A DNA stretch of 64,000 nucleotides, taken from contig JBDNHK010000057.1 in assembly GCA_041688815.1 (NCBI GenBank), positions 1-64,000 on the forward strand, written 5' to 3'. The DNA is from Rhabdothermincola_A sp041688815. Lineage in GTDB: Bacteria > Actinomycetota > Acidimicrobiia > Acidimicrobiales > Acidimicrobilacustridaceae. A model generated the notes under the pieces. The model had not been told where the DNA came from, made no database searches, and worked only from the letters and a program-made list of their open reading frames with translations. Below, piece after piece: positions 26,222-35,281 of the stretch (positions are counted from its first letter, which is position 1; each line of letters starts with the position of its first letter). A program made the position numbers and the translations under genes.

Positions 26222-26305
26222 TTCCGTGCCTCCCAAGTGTCCCCGTTGACGAAGTGCCGACCATCCGATCACGTCGGCCGCACCGCTGCCAGTCGATCTC
26301 CTGCC

Positions 26306-27160
26306 TCAGCGCCCCATGTCGCGATGCGTGACCCGCAGATCGAAGCCGCCCTCACGCAGCCCGGCGGCGATCTCCTCGGCGATCGCCACCGACCGGTGCC
26401 GGCCCCCGGTGCATCCGAGGGCGATGGTGAGGTAGGCCTTGCCCTCCGTGACGTAGGCGGGCAGCAGGAGGGTCAACAGCGAGCGCAGCTCGGTGAGGAA
26501 GGCCGCGGTGATGGGCTGGCCGAGGACGTAGTCGCGCACCGGCTGGTCGAGCCCGGTGAGGGGGCGCAGCTCTTCGACCCAGTGGGGGTTGGGCAGGAAT
26601 CGGCAATCGATCACCAGGTCGGTGTCGAGAGGCAGCCCGTGCTTGTAGCCGAACGACACGAGCGTGGTCTGCATGCCGGTGGTGGGAGCATCGGCGGCGA
26701 ACAGGTCGAGCATGCGGGCGCGGAGCTGGTGGACGTTGAGGTCGGTGGTGTCGATCACGACGTCGGCCTCGGCCTTGACCGCCCCGAGCACCTCCCGCTC
26801 GGCCTCGATGGCGTCGGCCAGCGTGCGCTCGGGCCCGGACAGGGGATGGCGGCGACGGCTGCTCTCGTAGCGACGCACGAGCACATCGGTGCCCGCCTCG
26901 AGATAGGCGATGCGGAGCCGGCTGCCCTGGCGGCGCAGCGCCTCGAGCGCCGGGAGGACGTCGAGGTGGTACGGGCCGGATCCCACCACCAGGCCCACGT
27001 TGGCGATGCTCGACCCCGGAGCCTGGGCCAGCTCGGCGACCTTGGGGATCAGCGCCGGCGGCAGGTTGTCGATCACGAACCAGCCGAGGTCCTCGAGGAT
27101 GTCGGCCGCCGACGAGCGGCCGGCACCGGACAGCCCGGTGATCACCACGAAGTCGCTCAC
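26306..27160 (-). CDS. rapZ: RapZ/YvcJ family nucleotide-binding protein
   Basis: A 284-residue P-loop protein. The Walker A is GLSGAGRSSA, with Arg in place of the usual Lys, as in other actinobacterial members. VIDNLPPALIP, FGYKHGLPLDTDLVIDCRFLPNP and IALGCTGGRHRSVAIAE are family signatures. In E. coli RapZ controls glucosamine-6-phosphate synthesis through RNA decay; in Gram-positives the role is less clear. The GTG is 6 bases after a TAGCGT box. Confidence 0.95.
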   Translation of the reverse strand: MSDFVVITGLSGAGRSSAADILEDLGWFVIDNLPPALIPKVAELAQAPGSSIANVGLVVGSGPYHLDVLPALEALRRQGSRLRIAYLEAGTDVLVRRYESSRRRHPLSGPERTLADAIEAEREVLGAVKAEADVVIDTTDLNVHQLRARMLDLFAADAPTTGMQTTLVSFGYKHGLPLDTDLVIDCRFLPNPHWVEELRPLTGLDQPVRDYVLGQPITAAFLTELRSLLTLLLPAYVTEGKAYLTIALGCTGGRHRSVAIAEEIAAGLREGGFDLRVTHRDMGR

Positions 27161-27166
27161 GGCCGA

Positions 27167-27172
27167 ACGCTA
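27167..27172 (-). promoter_or_regulatory. Leaderless-type -10 box of rapZ
   Basis: TAGCGT on the minus strand, 6 bases, then the rapZ GTG. The same hexamer precedes the DinB-like gene. Confidence 0.45.
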
Positions 27173-27232
27173 CCGGCCCGTTTCACCCGCAGTCGGACAT
27201 CGGTTCGGCTGGTGCTCGAGGCTCTGCCCCAG

Positions 27233-28042
27233 TCAGGTGCGGGTGGCGACAAGAGTGAGCAGTCGCGGGATGGTGGCCGCCTCGACGTACTCAGGCGCGC
27301 GAGCCAGGAAACCCGGGGGTGGGGGTGGCTCGAGGAGCCGATCGAGCCGCAAACCCACGTCGGCCATCGTGTTCACGTACCGGCTCAAGGGGCGGTGCAC
27401 GAACCGTATGAAGACCCCCTTCTCGACCTGCTCGATCTCTGCGGCCTCGGTGAGGTAGGGGCCGATGCGCCAGTACTGCTCGGGCGGATCGATCACGTGG
27501 TCGTCGATCCAACCCGAGCCCGGGGTCGACAGCAGCGGGTGGTTCAGGCAGAACACGAACCGACCACCGGGGCGAAGCACCCGGGCCACTTCGCCCAGGG
27601 CCCCTTCGAGATCGTCGATGTGCTCGAAGACCAGACAGCACACCACGGCATCGAAGCTGACCGCAGCGAGCGGAAGAGCCTCCGCCCCCGACCGCAGATA
27701 CCGAACGCCACCGTCACGGCGTTCGGCCTCGGTGATCTGGTTGGCCGTGGGGTCGAGGCCCACCACGAAGCGGGTGCCTTCGACTCGGTCGCCATCGGCC
27801 GCGACGAACCGGGCGACCTGGCCCTCCCCGGTGCCGACTTCCAGCACCCTGTCGTAGCCACGGGTCCACTCGGCCACGATCGGCAGGATCTGCTCGGTGT
27901 ACTCGGGATCGGCTCCCTCGGTGAACGCCCGCTGCCACCAGCCCGCATGGTCCTCCCAGAGGCTGGCGTTGTCGACCGACTCCGGCTCACGAGGACTCAC
28001 TTCGCAGAAGCTACTGGCGTCCTGCGGATGGCCGTCAGCCAT
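27233..28042 (-). CDS. Class I SAM-dependent methyltransferase
   Basis: A 269-residue methyltransferase with motif I VLEVGTGEGQVARF, an acidic residue at the end of beta-2 (VVGLDPT), and FDAVVCCLVFEHIDD before the helix motif EVARVLRPGGRFVF. The C-terminal half contains HPLLSTPG, a feature of small-molecule methyltransferases in this class. The substrate cannot be told. It lies 12 bases after uvrC on the same strand, so it may be co-transcribed. Confidence 0.85.
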   Translation of the reverse strand: MADGHPQDASSFCEVSPREPESVDNASLWEDHAGWWQRAFTEGADPEYTEQILPIVAEWTRGYDRVLEVGTGEGQVARFVAADGDRVEGTRFVVGLDPTANQITEAERRDGGVRYLRSGAEALPLAAVSFDAVVCCLVFEHIDDLEGALGEVARVLRPGGRFVFCLNHPLLSTPGSGWIDDHVIDPPEQYWRIGPYLTEAAEIEQVEKGVFIRFVHRPLSRYVNTMADVGLRLDRLLEPPPPPGFLARAPEYVEAATIPRLLTLVATRT

Positions 28043-28054
28043 CAGGGAAGATGC

Positions 28055-29929
28055 TCACCCATCGACGGGCGAATCACCGTGAACCTTCGTGAAGACGGCC
28101 TCGGCCACCGAATCGGGCAGCCAACTGAGCTCGGTCAGCGTGTCGAGCGACGCTGACTTCACCGCCCCCACCCCACCGAGCTCCTTGACCAGTCGGGCCT
28201 TGCGCGTGGGCCCGAGGCCCGGGATGTCGTCGAGCACCGACGTCGTCATCCGCTTACCTCGGAGCTGGCGGTGATAGCTGATGGCGAAGCGATGGGCCTC
28301 GTCCCGGATCCGTTGCAAGAGGTAGAGCGCGTCGCTCTGCCGAGGCACCCGCACCGGTTCGGAGCTGCCCGGTCGGTAGACCTCCTCGAACTGCTTGGCC
28401 AGTGACGCCACCGGGATCTCCTCGTCGAGGCCCAACGACTCGAGCACCCGCACGGCCACGCCGAGCTGACCCTTCCCGCCGTCGACGAGAAGGAGTTGGG
28501 GCGGGTACGAGAACCGCCCCCCGCGCTCGGTGACGGGCTTCTGGCGCTCGTCGAGGTACGCGGTCAGCCGGCGCGTGAGCACCTCCTCCATCGCCGCGAA
28601 GTCGTCGTTGCCCTGGCCGCTGCGGATCTTAAAGCGGCGGTACTCGCTCTTCTTCGGCAACCCATCCTCGAGCACCACCATCGAACCCACGTAGTCGCTG
28701 CCCTGGATGTGGCTCATGTCGAAGCACTCGATGCGCAGCGGCGCTTCAGGGAGGTCGAGATACTCCTGGAGCTCGTTGAGGGCCCGGGCCCGGGTGTTGT
28801 GGTCGGCGGAGCGCCGGAGCCGATGGCGGGTCAGCTCCTCCTCGGCGTTACGGACGACCATGGCCATGAGCTCGCGCTTGGCCCCTCGCTGAGGCACCCG
28901 AATCGTCACCTTCGACCCGCGCTGCAGCTCCAGCCACTCCTCGTAGAGCTCCGGATCGGCGCTCGCCACGGACACGAGCACCTGCTTGGGCACGCCGAGA
29001 GGTGGCAGCTCGGCGTACAGACCCTCGAGGATGTGGTCGACCAGCTCACCCTCGGTGAGATCCTCGGTCTTGTCGACCACGAACCCCTTCCGACCGAGCA
29101 CCCTCCCCTTACGCACGAAGAACACCTGGACGGCGGCCTCGAGCTCGTCGTCGGCCAGCCCGATCACGTCGACGTCCTCGTCCTTCTCGACCACCATCTG
29201 CTGCTTCTCGATGGCCCGACGAACGGCGCCGAGGCGGTCACGGACCCGGGCCGCCCGTTCGAACTCGAGCTCGGTGGCGGCGTCGCGCATCTCGTTCTCG
29301 AGCCGTTTCACCACCTCGTCGGTGTCCCCGGCCAGGAACGAGACGAGCTCACCAACGAGGTCGGCGTAGGCCTCGCCCGATATCTCACCGACACACGGCC
29401 CCGAGCACTTCTCGATGTGAAACAACAGGCAGGGTTTCCCGAGGCGTTCGTGGCGGCCGAACTTGTTGTCCGAGCAGGTGCGCACGGGGAAGGTGCGAAG
29501 GAGCAGATCGAGCGTCTCGCGGATCGCCCAGGCGTGACCGTACGGCCCGAAGTACCGGGTGCCCTTGCGCTTGGCGCCGCGCATCACGGTGGCCCGGGGC
29601 CACTCGTCGTCGAGGGTCACCGCCAGGAACGGATAGCTCTTGTCGTCCCGCAACCGAATGTTGAAGCGCGGCTGGTGCTGCTTGATGAGGCTGTACTCGA
29701 GCATGAGCGCCTCGACGTCGTTGCGGACCTGGATCCACTCGACCGACTCGGCGGTGGCCACCATCGAAGCGGTGCGCGGGGCGAGGTTGCGGGGGTTCTG
29801 GAAGTAGCTCGACAGGCGCTGGCGCAGGCTCTTGGCCTTGCCCACGTAGATGACGCGCCCGTGGGAATCCCTGAACTGATACGAGCCGGGAGCGTCGGGG
29901 ATCGAGCCCGCCGGAGGTCGCTGCACCAT
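28055..29929 (-). CDS. uvrC: Excinuclease ABC subunit C
   Basis: A 624-residue nuclease that makes both incisions in nucleotide excision repair. Order: GIY-YIG domain at the N terminus (GSYQFRDSHGRVIYVGKAKSL), a Cys-rich patch (CLLFHIEKCSGPCVG), UVR domain (~200-235), RNase H-like domain with the acidic residues of IECFDMSHIQG and LLVDGGKGQL, and C-terminal HhH pair (DIPGLGPTRKARL). The ATG is 7 bases after TAGCCT. Confidence 0.97.
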   Translation of the reverse strand: MVQRPPAGSIPDAPGSYQFRDSHGRVIYVGKAKSLRQRLSSYFQNPRNLAPRTASMVATAESVEWIQVRNDVEALMLEYSLIKQHQPRFNIRLRDDKSYPFLAVTLDDEWPRATVMRGAKRKGTRYFGPYGHAWAIRETLDLLLRTFPVRTCSDNKFGRHERLGKPCLLFHIEKCSGPCVGEISGEAYADLVGELVSFLAGDTDEVVKRLENEMRDAATELEFERAARVRDRLGAVRRAIEKQQMVVEKDEDVDVIGLADDELEAAVQVFFVRKGRVLGRKGFVVDKTEDLTEGELVDHILEGLYAELPPLGVPKQVLVSVASADPELYEEWLELQRGSKVTIRVPQRGAKRELMAMVVRNAEEELTRHRLRRSADHNTRARALNELQEYLDLPEAPLRIECFDMSHIQGSDYVGSMVVLEDGLPKKSEYRRFKIRSGQGNDDFAAMEEVLTRRLTAYLDERQKPVTERGGRFSYPPQLLLVDGGKGQLGVAVRVLESLGLDEEIPVASLAKQFEEVYRPGSSEPVRVPRQSDALYLLQRIRDEAHRFAISYHRQLRGKRMTTSVLDDIPGLGPTRKARLVKELGGVGAVKSASLDTLTELSWLPDSVAEAVFTKVHGDSPVDG

Positions 29930-29936
29930 CGCGGTC

Positions 29937-29942
29937 AGGCTA
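29937..29942 (-). promoter_or_regulatory. Leaderless-type -10 box of uvrC
   Basis: TAGCCT on the minus strand, 7 bases, then the uvrC ATG. No Shine-Dalgarno sequence. Confidence 0.45.
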
Positions 29943-29967
29943 CGGCGGTCGGGATACGGTCCGGCTC

Positions 29968-31149
29968 GTGCGGGTCCGAAAGACGCTTCGCAATCACTGG
30001 ATCGCCCTGGGTGCGCTGTCGGCTGTCGCCCTGATCAGCTGGCAACCCGCGCAACTCACCGACGCCTGGATGTACGCCGCCACCGGCCGCTGGATCGTCG
30101 ACAACCGGGCGGTGCCTTGGTCGGATCCCCTCACGTGGACCTTCGCCGGAAGCCCCTGGCAATCGAACGGCTGGCTGTGGGGAGTGCTGCTCTCCGCTGT
30201 GCTCTGGGCGGGCGGCTTCGCGGGGATGGCGGCGATCAAGCCGCTGATGGTCGTGGCCATCGGCCTGTCGATCCGATAGGCCGCCCAACGATACGGAGCA
30301 ACGTCGCGGGCCGCCACGATCGGGATGATGGCCGGGATCCTGCTCATCCTCGGCGACGTCGCCGAACGGCCCCAGCTCGCCACTGCGGTGATCTTCGCCG
30401 TGTGGACCAACCTGCACTCTGCGGCTCTGGTTGGTCTCGTCATCCTCGGTGCCGCCACCGTCGGTGTCGTCCTCGACGAAAAGCCCCGGGAGATTCGGCG
30501 GCTCGCTCGGCGCGGACTCGACGTCGCGGTCGTGATGGTGGCCGCAGGCCTAGCCACGCTGGCCACCCCGTACGGCACCTCGATGTGGAGCTACGCGCGG
30601 TACGTGCGCGAGGTCTCGAAGGTCAATGTGAGCGAATGGGCCCATCCCTGGCAGGTCCTCGAACTCTCGGGCGGATTCGAGCTGATCCTCATCGCCTTCG
30701 TGGTGGTGCTGGTCTTCGCGTTCACGGCCTACCGGCGCCTCGACGTGCTCCTCCCGACGATCGTGGCGATCGCCATTCCCCGAATCGTCTCCACCTCGGA
30801 GCCGGGGGCAGACACTCCGGTGGGCCCGTCGTCGGCGCTCCCGGCGGGCTGTCGCCTGGCCAACGACTACACGCTCGGAAACTGGGTCCTGTGGGCGCGA
30901 CCGGACATCCCCACTTCGATCGACGGACGCAACGATGTCTACGGGCTGGATCTCTCGAAGTTCCTCTGGTTCTACTCCCCCGGTGACCAGCAATCGGTCA
31001 TCGCCCAGCTCCGGGCCGCCGACGTCACCTGCGTGCTCAGCCGGCCCTCCAGCGAGATCGTCACAGCCCTGGAGGCTGGCGGCTGGCACGTCATCGCCAC
31101 CGACGGAACCGGGGTCGCGCTGGTGCCACCCGACCCGCCTGAACGCTGA
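29968..31149 (+). pseudogene. Broken multi-TM membrane protein (glycosyltransferase-like), in-frame stop and internal loss
   Basis: The reading frame starting GTG at 29968 stops at TAG 30277-30279 and continues in the same frame to 31149. The N-terminal part (DAWMYAATGRWIVDNRAVPW and WLWGVLLSAVLW) and the C-terminal part (LANDYTLGNWVLW, SIDGRNDVYG, VTCVLSRPSSE) both fit large actinobacterial membrane proteins of the glycosyltransferase/oligosaccharide type of about 500 residues. The central helices between VAIAIPRIVS and LPAGCRLAND look deleted, so the gene is shorter than expected even ignoring the stop. It is divergent from uvrC. Assignment to a family is by pattern only. Confidence 0.75.
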
Positions 31150-31185
31150 TCCCGACAGGCCTCGATCGGCGATCGTGAATCGCCG

Positions 31186-32066
31186 TCAGCGACGCCGGTA
31201 GGCGGTCCAGCCGTCGCCCTGTACCGACAGCTCGAAGCGCGACCGAAGGAGTCGAGCGAGGTCCGGTTGCTCCTCCAGCACCGCAAGCTCGGTGACAAGA
31301 ACCCATTCGATGGGCTGGGCCTCCTCCATCGCCGCGAATCGCTCCTCGGCCGACCGGTTGGGCACACCGAACCTTGCTTCCGCGTCGAGATCACCCTGGA
31401 GCGGCCAGGCCGGACCGGCGAGATACCCGTCGTACTGCTGCACGACCCCGTAAGCCCTCGACACGAACAGCACACGGTCGCTGTGCCCGAGCGCCGGTCC
31501 GGCCTCCCTGGCTGCCGCCACCATCATCGCGAGACGGTTGGGCAACGATGTCTCGAGGTAGGGATACGGGCGTGCCACGAGGAGCAGCACGGACGCGCAG
31601 AGCAAGGCAACCGCACCGACTCGTGATGCCACGCGGTCGGTGCGGCGACGGATCACGCCGCCGAGGGCTCCGGCGACGGATCCGACAGCCACCACCAACG
31701 GAACGATCGCGAGCAGGTGGTAGTAGACGTGCGTCGGAGTGTGGTGCACGAACACAAGGGCCTGCACCAGGCACCCGGCCACGAGCCCGATCAGTAGCGC
31801 CGTCGGCCGACGGGTGGCTCGATCACCGCCGAGGTCGCGGCACGAACTGCGCCTTCGGTTCCGGCGGGAACCTGGCCACCGAGATCCAACCAGAACCCCC
31901 TGGCCATCAAGGCGTCGTAGAGCTGGCGTGACCCATGAAAGGTGAGCGGCTCCAGCCCGATCCCGATGAGGCGGACCACGACGGCGACCGCCATGAGGGA
32001 GCCGATGCTCGCGACGACCCACCAACGTGCGGGATTCGCTCCGGGATCGACAGGGGGCAGTCGCAT
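31186..32066 (-). pseudogene. Broken membrane glycosyltransferase (GT39/ArnT-like), middle deleted
   Basis: An N-terminal fragment from the ATG at 32066 (TM at ~15-35, then LEPLTFHGSRQLYDALMARG) ends out of frame at 31791. A C-terminal fragment in another frame from about 31825 to 31186 holds four TM helices and a soluble tail ending GDGWTAYRRR. The join near 31815-31825, just after EPPV, is where intact relatives have several further helices. The best reading is one ancestral gene with an internal deletion that also shifted frame. Glycan or lipid-linked sugar transfer is inferred. Confidence 0.7.
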
Positions 32067-32245
32067 TAAGCGACCTTGCGGTCTTCACCCCGTCCATAAC
32101 GGCCGAGTTTGGCCTAGAGTGGACCTGCCGGCCTGGTATCCGGCACCATTTCGGACACCGAGACCGCCATCCCCGTGGAGCGGCGACCAGGCTGCCCCCA
32201 CCGGTCACCATCGGTGCCCACTTCCCTGTGGGGGTTATTGACAAC

Positions 32246-33367
32246 ATGCTCCGGCTCCAGATCCCGCTCCCCGAGCGCTACGCCGACGCCTCGCTCGACG
32301 AACTGTCCACCCGCATCCATGCGGCCAAGCAGACCCTCGGCGAGCGGGTGTTCATCCTCGGCCACCACTATCAGCGCGACGAGGTGATGCGCTGGGCCGA
32401 CGCCCGGGGCGACTCGTTCCGTCTCTCGGTGCTGGCCCAGGAGCATCCCGACGCCGATTACATCGTGTTCTGCGGTGTGCACTTCATGGCCGAGTCGGCC
32501 GACATCCTCACCGGTGACCACCAACAGGTGATCCTCCCCGACCTCAACGCCGGCTGCTCGATGGCCGACATGGCCGATCTCGAGGAGGTCGAGGAAGCCT
32601 GGGAGGCGCTCGCCCAGGTCACCGACATCTCGACGATCGTGCCTGTCACCTACATGAACTCATCGGCCGCACTGAAGGCCTTCGTGGGTCAGCACGGCGG
32701 AGCGGTGTGCACCTCCACCAACGCCAAGGCCGTGCTCGAGTGGGCCCTCTCCCTCGGTGATCGGTCCACCAACGGTGCCGGTGGGCGCCAGGTGCTCTTC
32801 TTCCCCGACCAGCACCTCGGCCGCAACACCGGGTTCCAGCTCGGCTACGGCGACAGCGACATGAGGATCTGGAACCCCCGCCTCGAGATGGGGGGCCTCG
32901 GCGACGCCGAGGCCAAGGAGGCCACGCTTCTGCTCTGGAAGGGCCACTGCTCGGTGCACCAGCGGTTCCGCCCAGAGCACATCGCCTCGTTCCGGGCCCA
33001 GTACCCCGGCAGCATCGTCGTGGCCCATCCCGAGTGCGCCCGCGAGACGTGCGTGCTGGCCGATCAGGTCGGTTCCACCGACTTCATCATCAGGGCGGTC
33101 GAGGCGGCACCTCCCGGCTCGGTCATCGGGGTGGGCACCGAGATCCACCTCGTCAACCGCCTCAACGACGAGACTCCCGACAAGACGATCGTCTCGCTCG
33201 ATCCGCTCGTGTGCCCGTGCTCGACGATGTTCCGCATCGACGCCCCCCACCTGTGCTGGGTGCTCGAGAACCTCGTGGCCGGCCGGGTGGTCAACCGGAT
33301 CACCGTCGACGCCGAGACAGCACAGTGGGCAAAGGTCGCGCTGGACAGGATGCTGACGATCACGTGA
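32246..33367 (+). CDS. nadA: Quinolinate synthase NadA
   Basis: A 373-residue iron-sulfur enzyme that makes quinolinate from iminoaspartate and dihydroxyacetone phosphate for NAD synthesis. The three cluster Cys are in FCGVHFMAESAD, AHPECARETC and VCPCSTMFRID; GHHYQRDEVM is the N-terminal signature. I chose the ATG at 32246; upstream in-frame sequence is not conserved in style. nadB and nadC are not in the window. The 180 bases upstream contain TAGAGT (32112-32117), a possible -10, and a GCCGG/CCGGC hairpin. Confidence 0.96.
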   Translation: MLRLQIPLPERYADASLDELSTRIHAAKQTLGERVFILGHHYQRDEVMRWADARGDSFRLSVLAQEHPDADYIVFCGVHFMAESADILTGDHQQVILPDLNAGCSMADMADLEEVEEAWEALAQVTDISTIVPVTYMNSSAALKAFVGQHGGAVCTSTNAKAVLEWALSLGDRSTNGAGGRQVLFFPDQHLGRNTGFQLGYGDSDMRIWNPRLEMGGLGDAEAKEATLLLWKGHCSVHQRFRPEHIASFRAQYPGSIVVAHPECARETCVLADQVGSTDFIIRAVEAAPPGSVIGVGTEIHLVNRLNDETPDKTIVSLDPLVCPCSTMFRIDAPHLCWVLENLVAGRVVNRITVDAETAQWAKVALDRMLTIT

Positions 33368-33376
33368 GGCCTAGCG

Positions 33377-34043
33377 TCAGGCGAGGAACGCAGTTGCGGA
33401 GTGGGCCCACCTCTTCAGCCGCTCGGGCAGATACGGCACGAACCCATTGGCAGCTGGTCGCGCCGCCAACGTCGCCGCCAGAATCGACCACCTCAGCTTC
33501 TGAGGTCCATCAAACGGCGACGATGGGTCGTACTCCACGAACAGCGTGCTTCGCACGAGGCGCGGATTGCGGCACGGGGTGCCGCGACGCACGACTCGTT
33601 CGCGCAACGCCCGGTAGACGCCAGTCCACGACGCGTCGTTGTAGGCCACGCGAGCCCCGGGGCGAAGTGAACTCACCCAGTCATCGATGTCCTGGAGAAC
33701 GTCTACGTACTCGTGTGACCCATCGATGACGAGTGAATCAACAGATCGATTCGGGACGAGCGGACGAGCGGACGAGCCTCGTGCGACGGGCGGCGAACGG
33801 GTTCGATAAACGCTCCGAGACTCGAGCGATCGCTGTTGGCGCAAAACTCGGAAAAGTGTCGACGGCGTCGTACTCAGCTCGGTGCTCCACGCTCCCGGTG
33901 TGAGGGTCAACGGCGAGAACGCGACCCCCACCCGACGAGGATGCAAGCGCCGCCGCCTCATCGAAGTGCAGCCAGCCCTCGACGCCGTTCAACGAGGCCT
34001 GGAGCCGGTCGGCATCAATGGGGTCAGCCGGTTCGGATTGCAT
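33377..34043 (-). pseudogene. Frameshifted class I methyltransferase (Methyltransf_24-like)
   Basis: The N-terminal part starts at the ATG at 34043 (AAGGAAG upstream) and reads EGWLHFDEAAALASSSGGG, then RVLAVDPHTGSVEH; the glycine-rich SAM motif expected between these is missing, so about 25 residues are lost. The C-terminal part is in another frame: RSVDSLVIDGSHEYVDVLQDI, LRPGARVAYNDASWTGVYRAL. The frames switch near 33750-33790, where an 8-base unit (CGGACGAG) occurs three times. The product cannot be active. Confidence 0.75.
33753..33776. repeat. Octamer CGGACGAG, three copies, inside a broken methyltransferase
   Basis: Three adjacent 8-base units (the first with one mismatch) at the place where the methyltransferase reading frame is lost. 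By codon phase, gain of one unit or loss of two would rejoin the two frames. Slippage here is a simple explanation for the frameshift. Confidence 0.7.
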
Positions 34044-34069
34044 CAGAGCTTCCTTTCCGGCAACACGGG

Positions 34070-35281
34070 CTACGGCTCTCCGAGCTCCGTGCGGCGGACC
34101 ACGACTGCCCACCACACGATGGCACCGACGACGCCGGACGCAGCCAAAGCCCACCCGATGGTGGACAGACTGCCGACCCAGGCTGCGGAGAGAGCCGCCA
34201 ACAGCAGGACCGTCGCCGCGGCAAGCGCAGCCCGGAGAGCCGCCGCGGCGTCAGCAAGGACCCGGAGCGCGATCCCGGCACCGGAGATGGCGGCCTCACC
34301 CACCATGAAGATCCCGAAGGGGAACAGCACCCCCTGTGTGAGCGGCCATGTCTCGCCCAACAGGGCGATACCAAAGGCGTCTGGGAAGTCGAGAAGAACC
34401 AATGTCCAAAGCGCTGCGAGTGCCACGAGCGCCAGTGCGATCCGCGCTGCGAGCAGCACCGCCCTTCGGGCGTCGGCCTTGGCGCGCGCTCCCTCGGGAA
34501 CCGCGATGAGCCGAGCACCGATGTTGGCGACGTGGAGGGGTCCGAAGACAACCTGGCAACCGCCGATGGCCGCGAGCGTCGTGATCCCGGCGATGCCCCC
34601 GACGCCCAGGAGAACGACCTGCCAGGCACCCATCGTGGCTGCGAACTCGCCGAGGAAGCGCGGCCAGAGGTCTCGCCCCCGGTCGAGCCAGGCCCAGGCT
34701 CGCGACGGTGCCGGCCACCCGGTCGTCTGCAGGAGGCCGACGATGGCAGCGACGCCGGCCGAGAGGCCCCAGCCGAGCAGGAGGCTCCACGAGGTGGGGT
34801 CGAACCACAGAACCAGGGTTCCGAGCACCGCAAGCTGACTGGCGGCCCAGACAGCGTCGTTCGCGAATGCCATCTCGCCACGAGCGGCTGCGATGAACAC
34901 GAAACGCAACGTGTCCTGCAGACAGAGCAAGGGCAACGTGACTGCGAGCGCCAGGAGCACGGGTCGGGCGTAAGCATCGGCGAACACCGCGACAACAACG
35001 ACCAACAGCGCGCCGACGAGGCCGATGACCAGGGCGGCGCTCATCGAGCCGAGTGCAGCCTCGTCGGTGCGATCCCTCGAATGCCGGACGAGGAGGACAT
35101 CGCCGCACAATGCCCGAGTGACTCCGACCGCCAAGAAGTACAACACCATGGCCAGAGCGAATGAGCCGAACCCCTCTGGTGACAGATGGCGTGCGGCCAG
35201 CACGGAGACAGCAAAGTTCGTCAGGCTCGAGAGAACCTGATCTCCGATGGTCCACGTACGGGCCCGGGAGCGTGAGGTCAT
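34070..35281 (-). CDS. Polysaccharide flippase (Wzx/MATE-like)
   Basis: A 403-residue protein with about 12 hydrophobic helices and the family N terminus WTIGDQVLSSLTNFAVSVLAARHLSPEGFGSFALA. This is the pattern of Wzx/MVF-superfamily flippases that move undecaprenyl-linked oligosaccharides across the membrane. It is uninterrupted, unlike its neighbours on both sides. Its stop lies just upstream of the broken methyltransferase start and its start overlaps the end of the broken GT2 gene (ATGA-type), so they once formed one operon. Confidence 0.88.
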   Translation of the reverse strand: MTSRSRARTWTIGDQVLSSLTNFAVSVLAARHLSPEGFGSFALAMVLYFLAVGVTRALCGDVLLVRHSRDRTDEAALGSMSAALVIGLVGALLVVVVAVFADAYARPVLLALAVTLPLLCLQDTLRFVFIAAARGEMAFANDAVWAASQLAVLGTLVLWFDPTSWSLLLGWGLSAGVAAIVGLLQTTGWPAPSRAWAWLDRGRDLWPRFLGEFAATMGAWQVVLLGVGGIAGITTLAAIGGCQVVFGPLHVANIGARLIAVPEGARAKADARRAVLLAARIALALVALAALWTLVLLDFPDAFGIALLGETWPLTQGVLFPFGIFMVGEAAISGAGIALRVLADAAAALRAALAAATVLLLAALSAAWVGSLSTIGWALAASGVVGAIVWWAVVVRRTELGEP

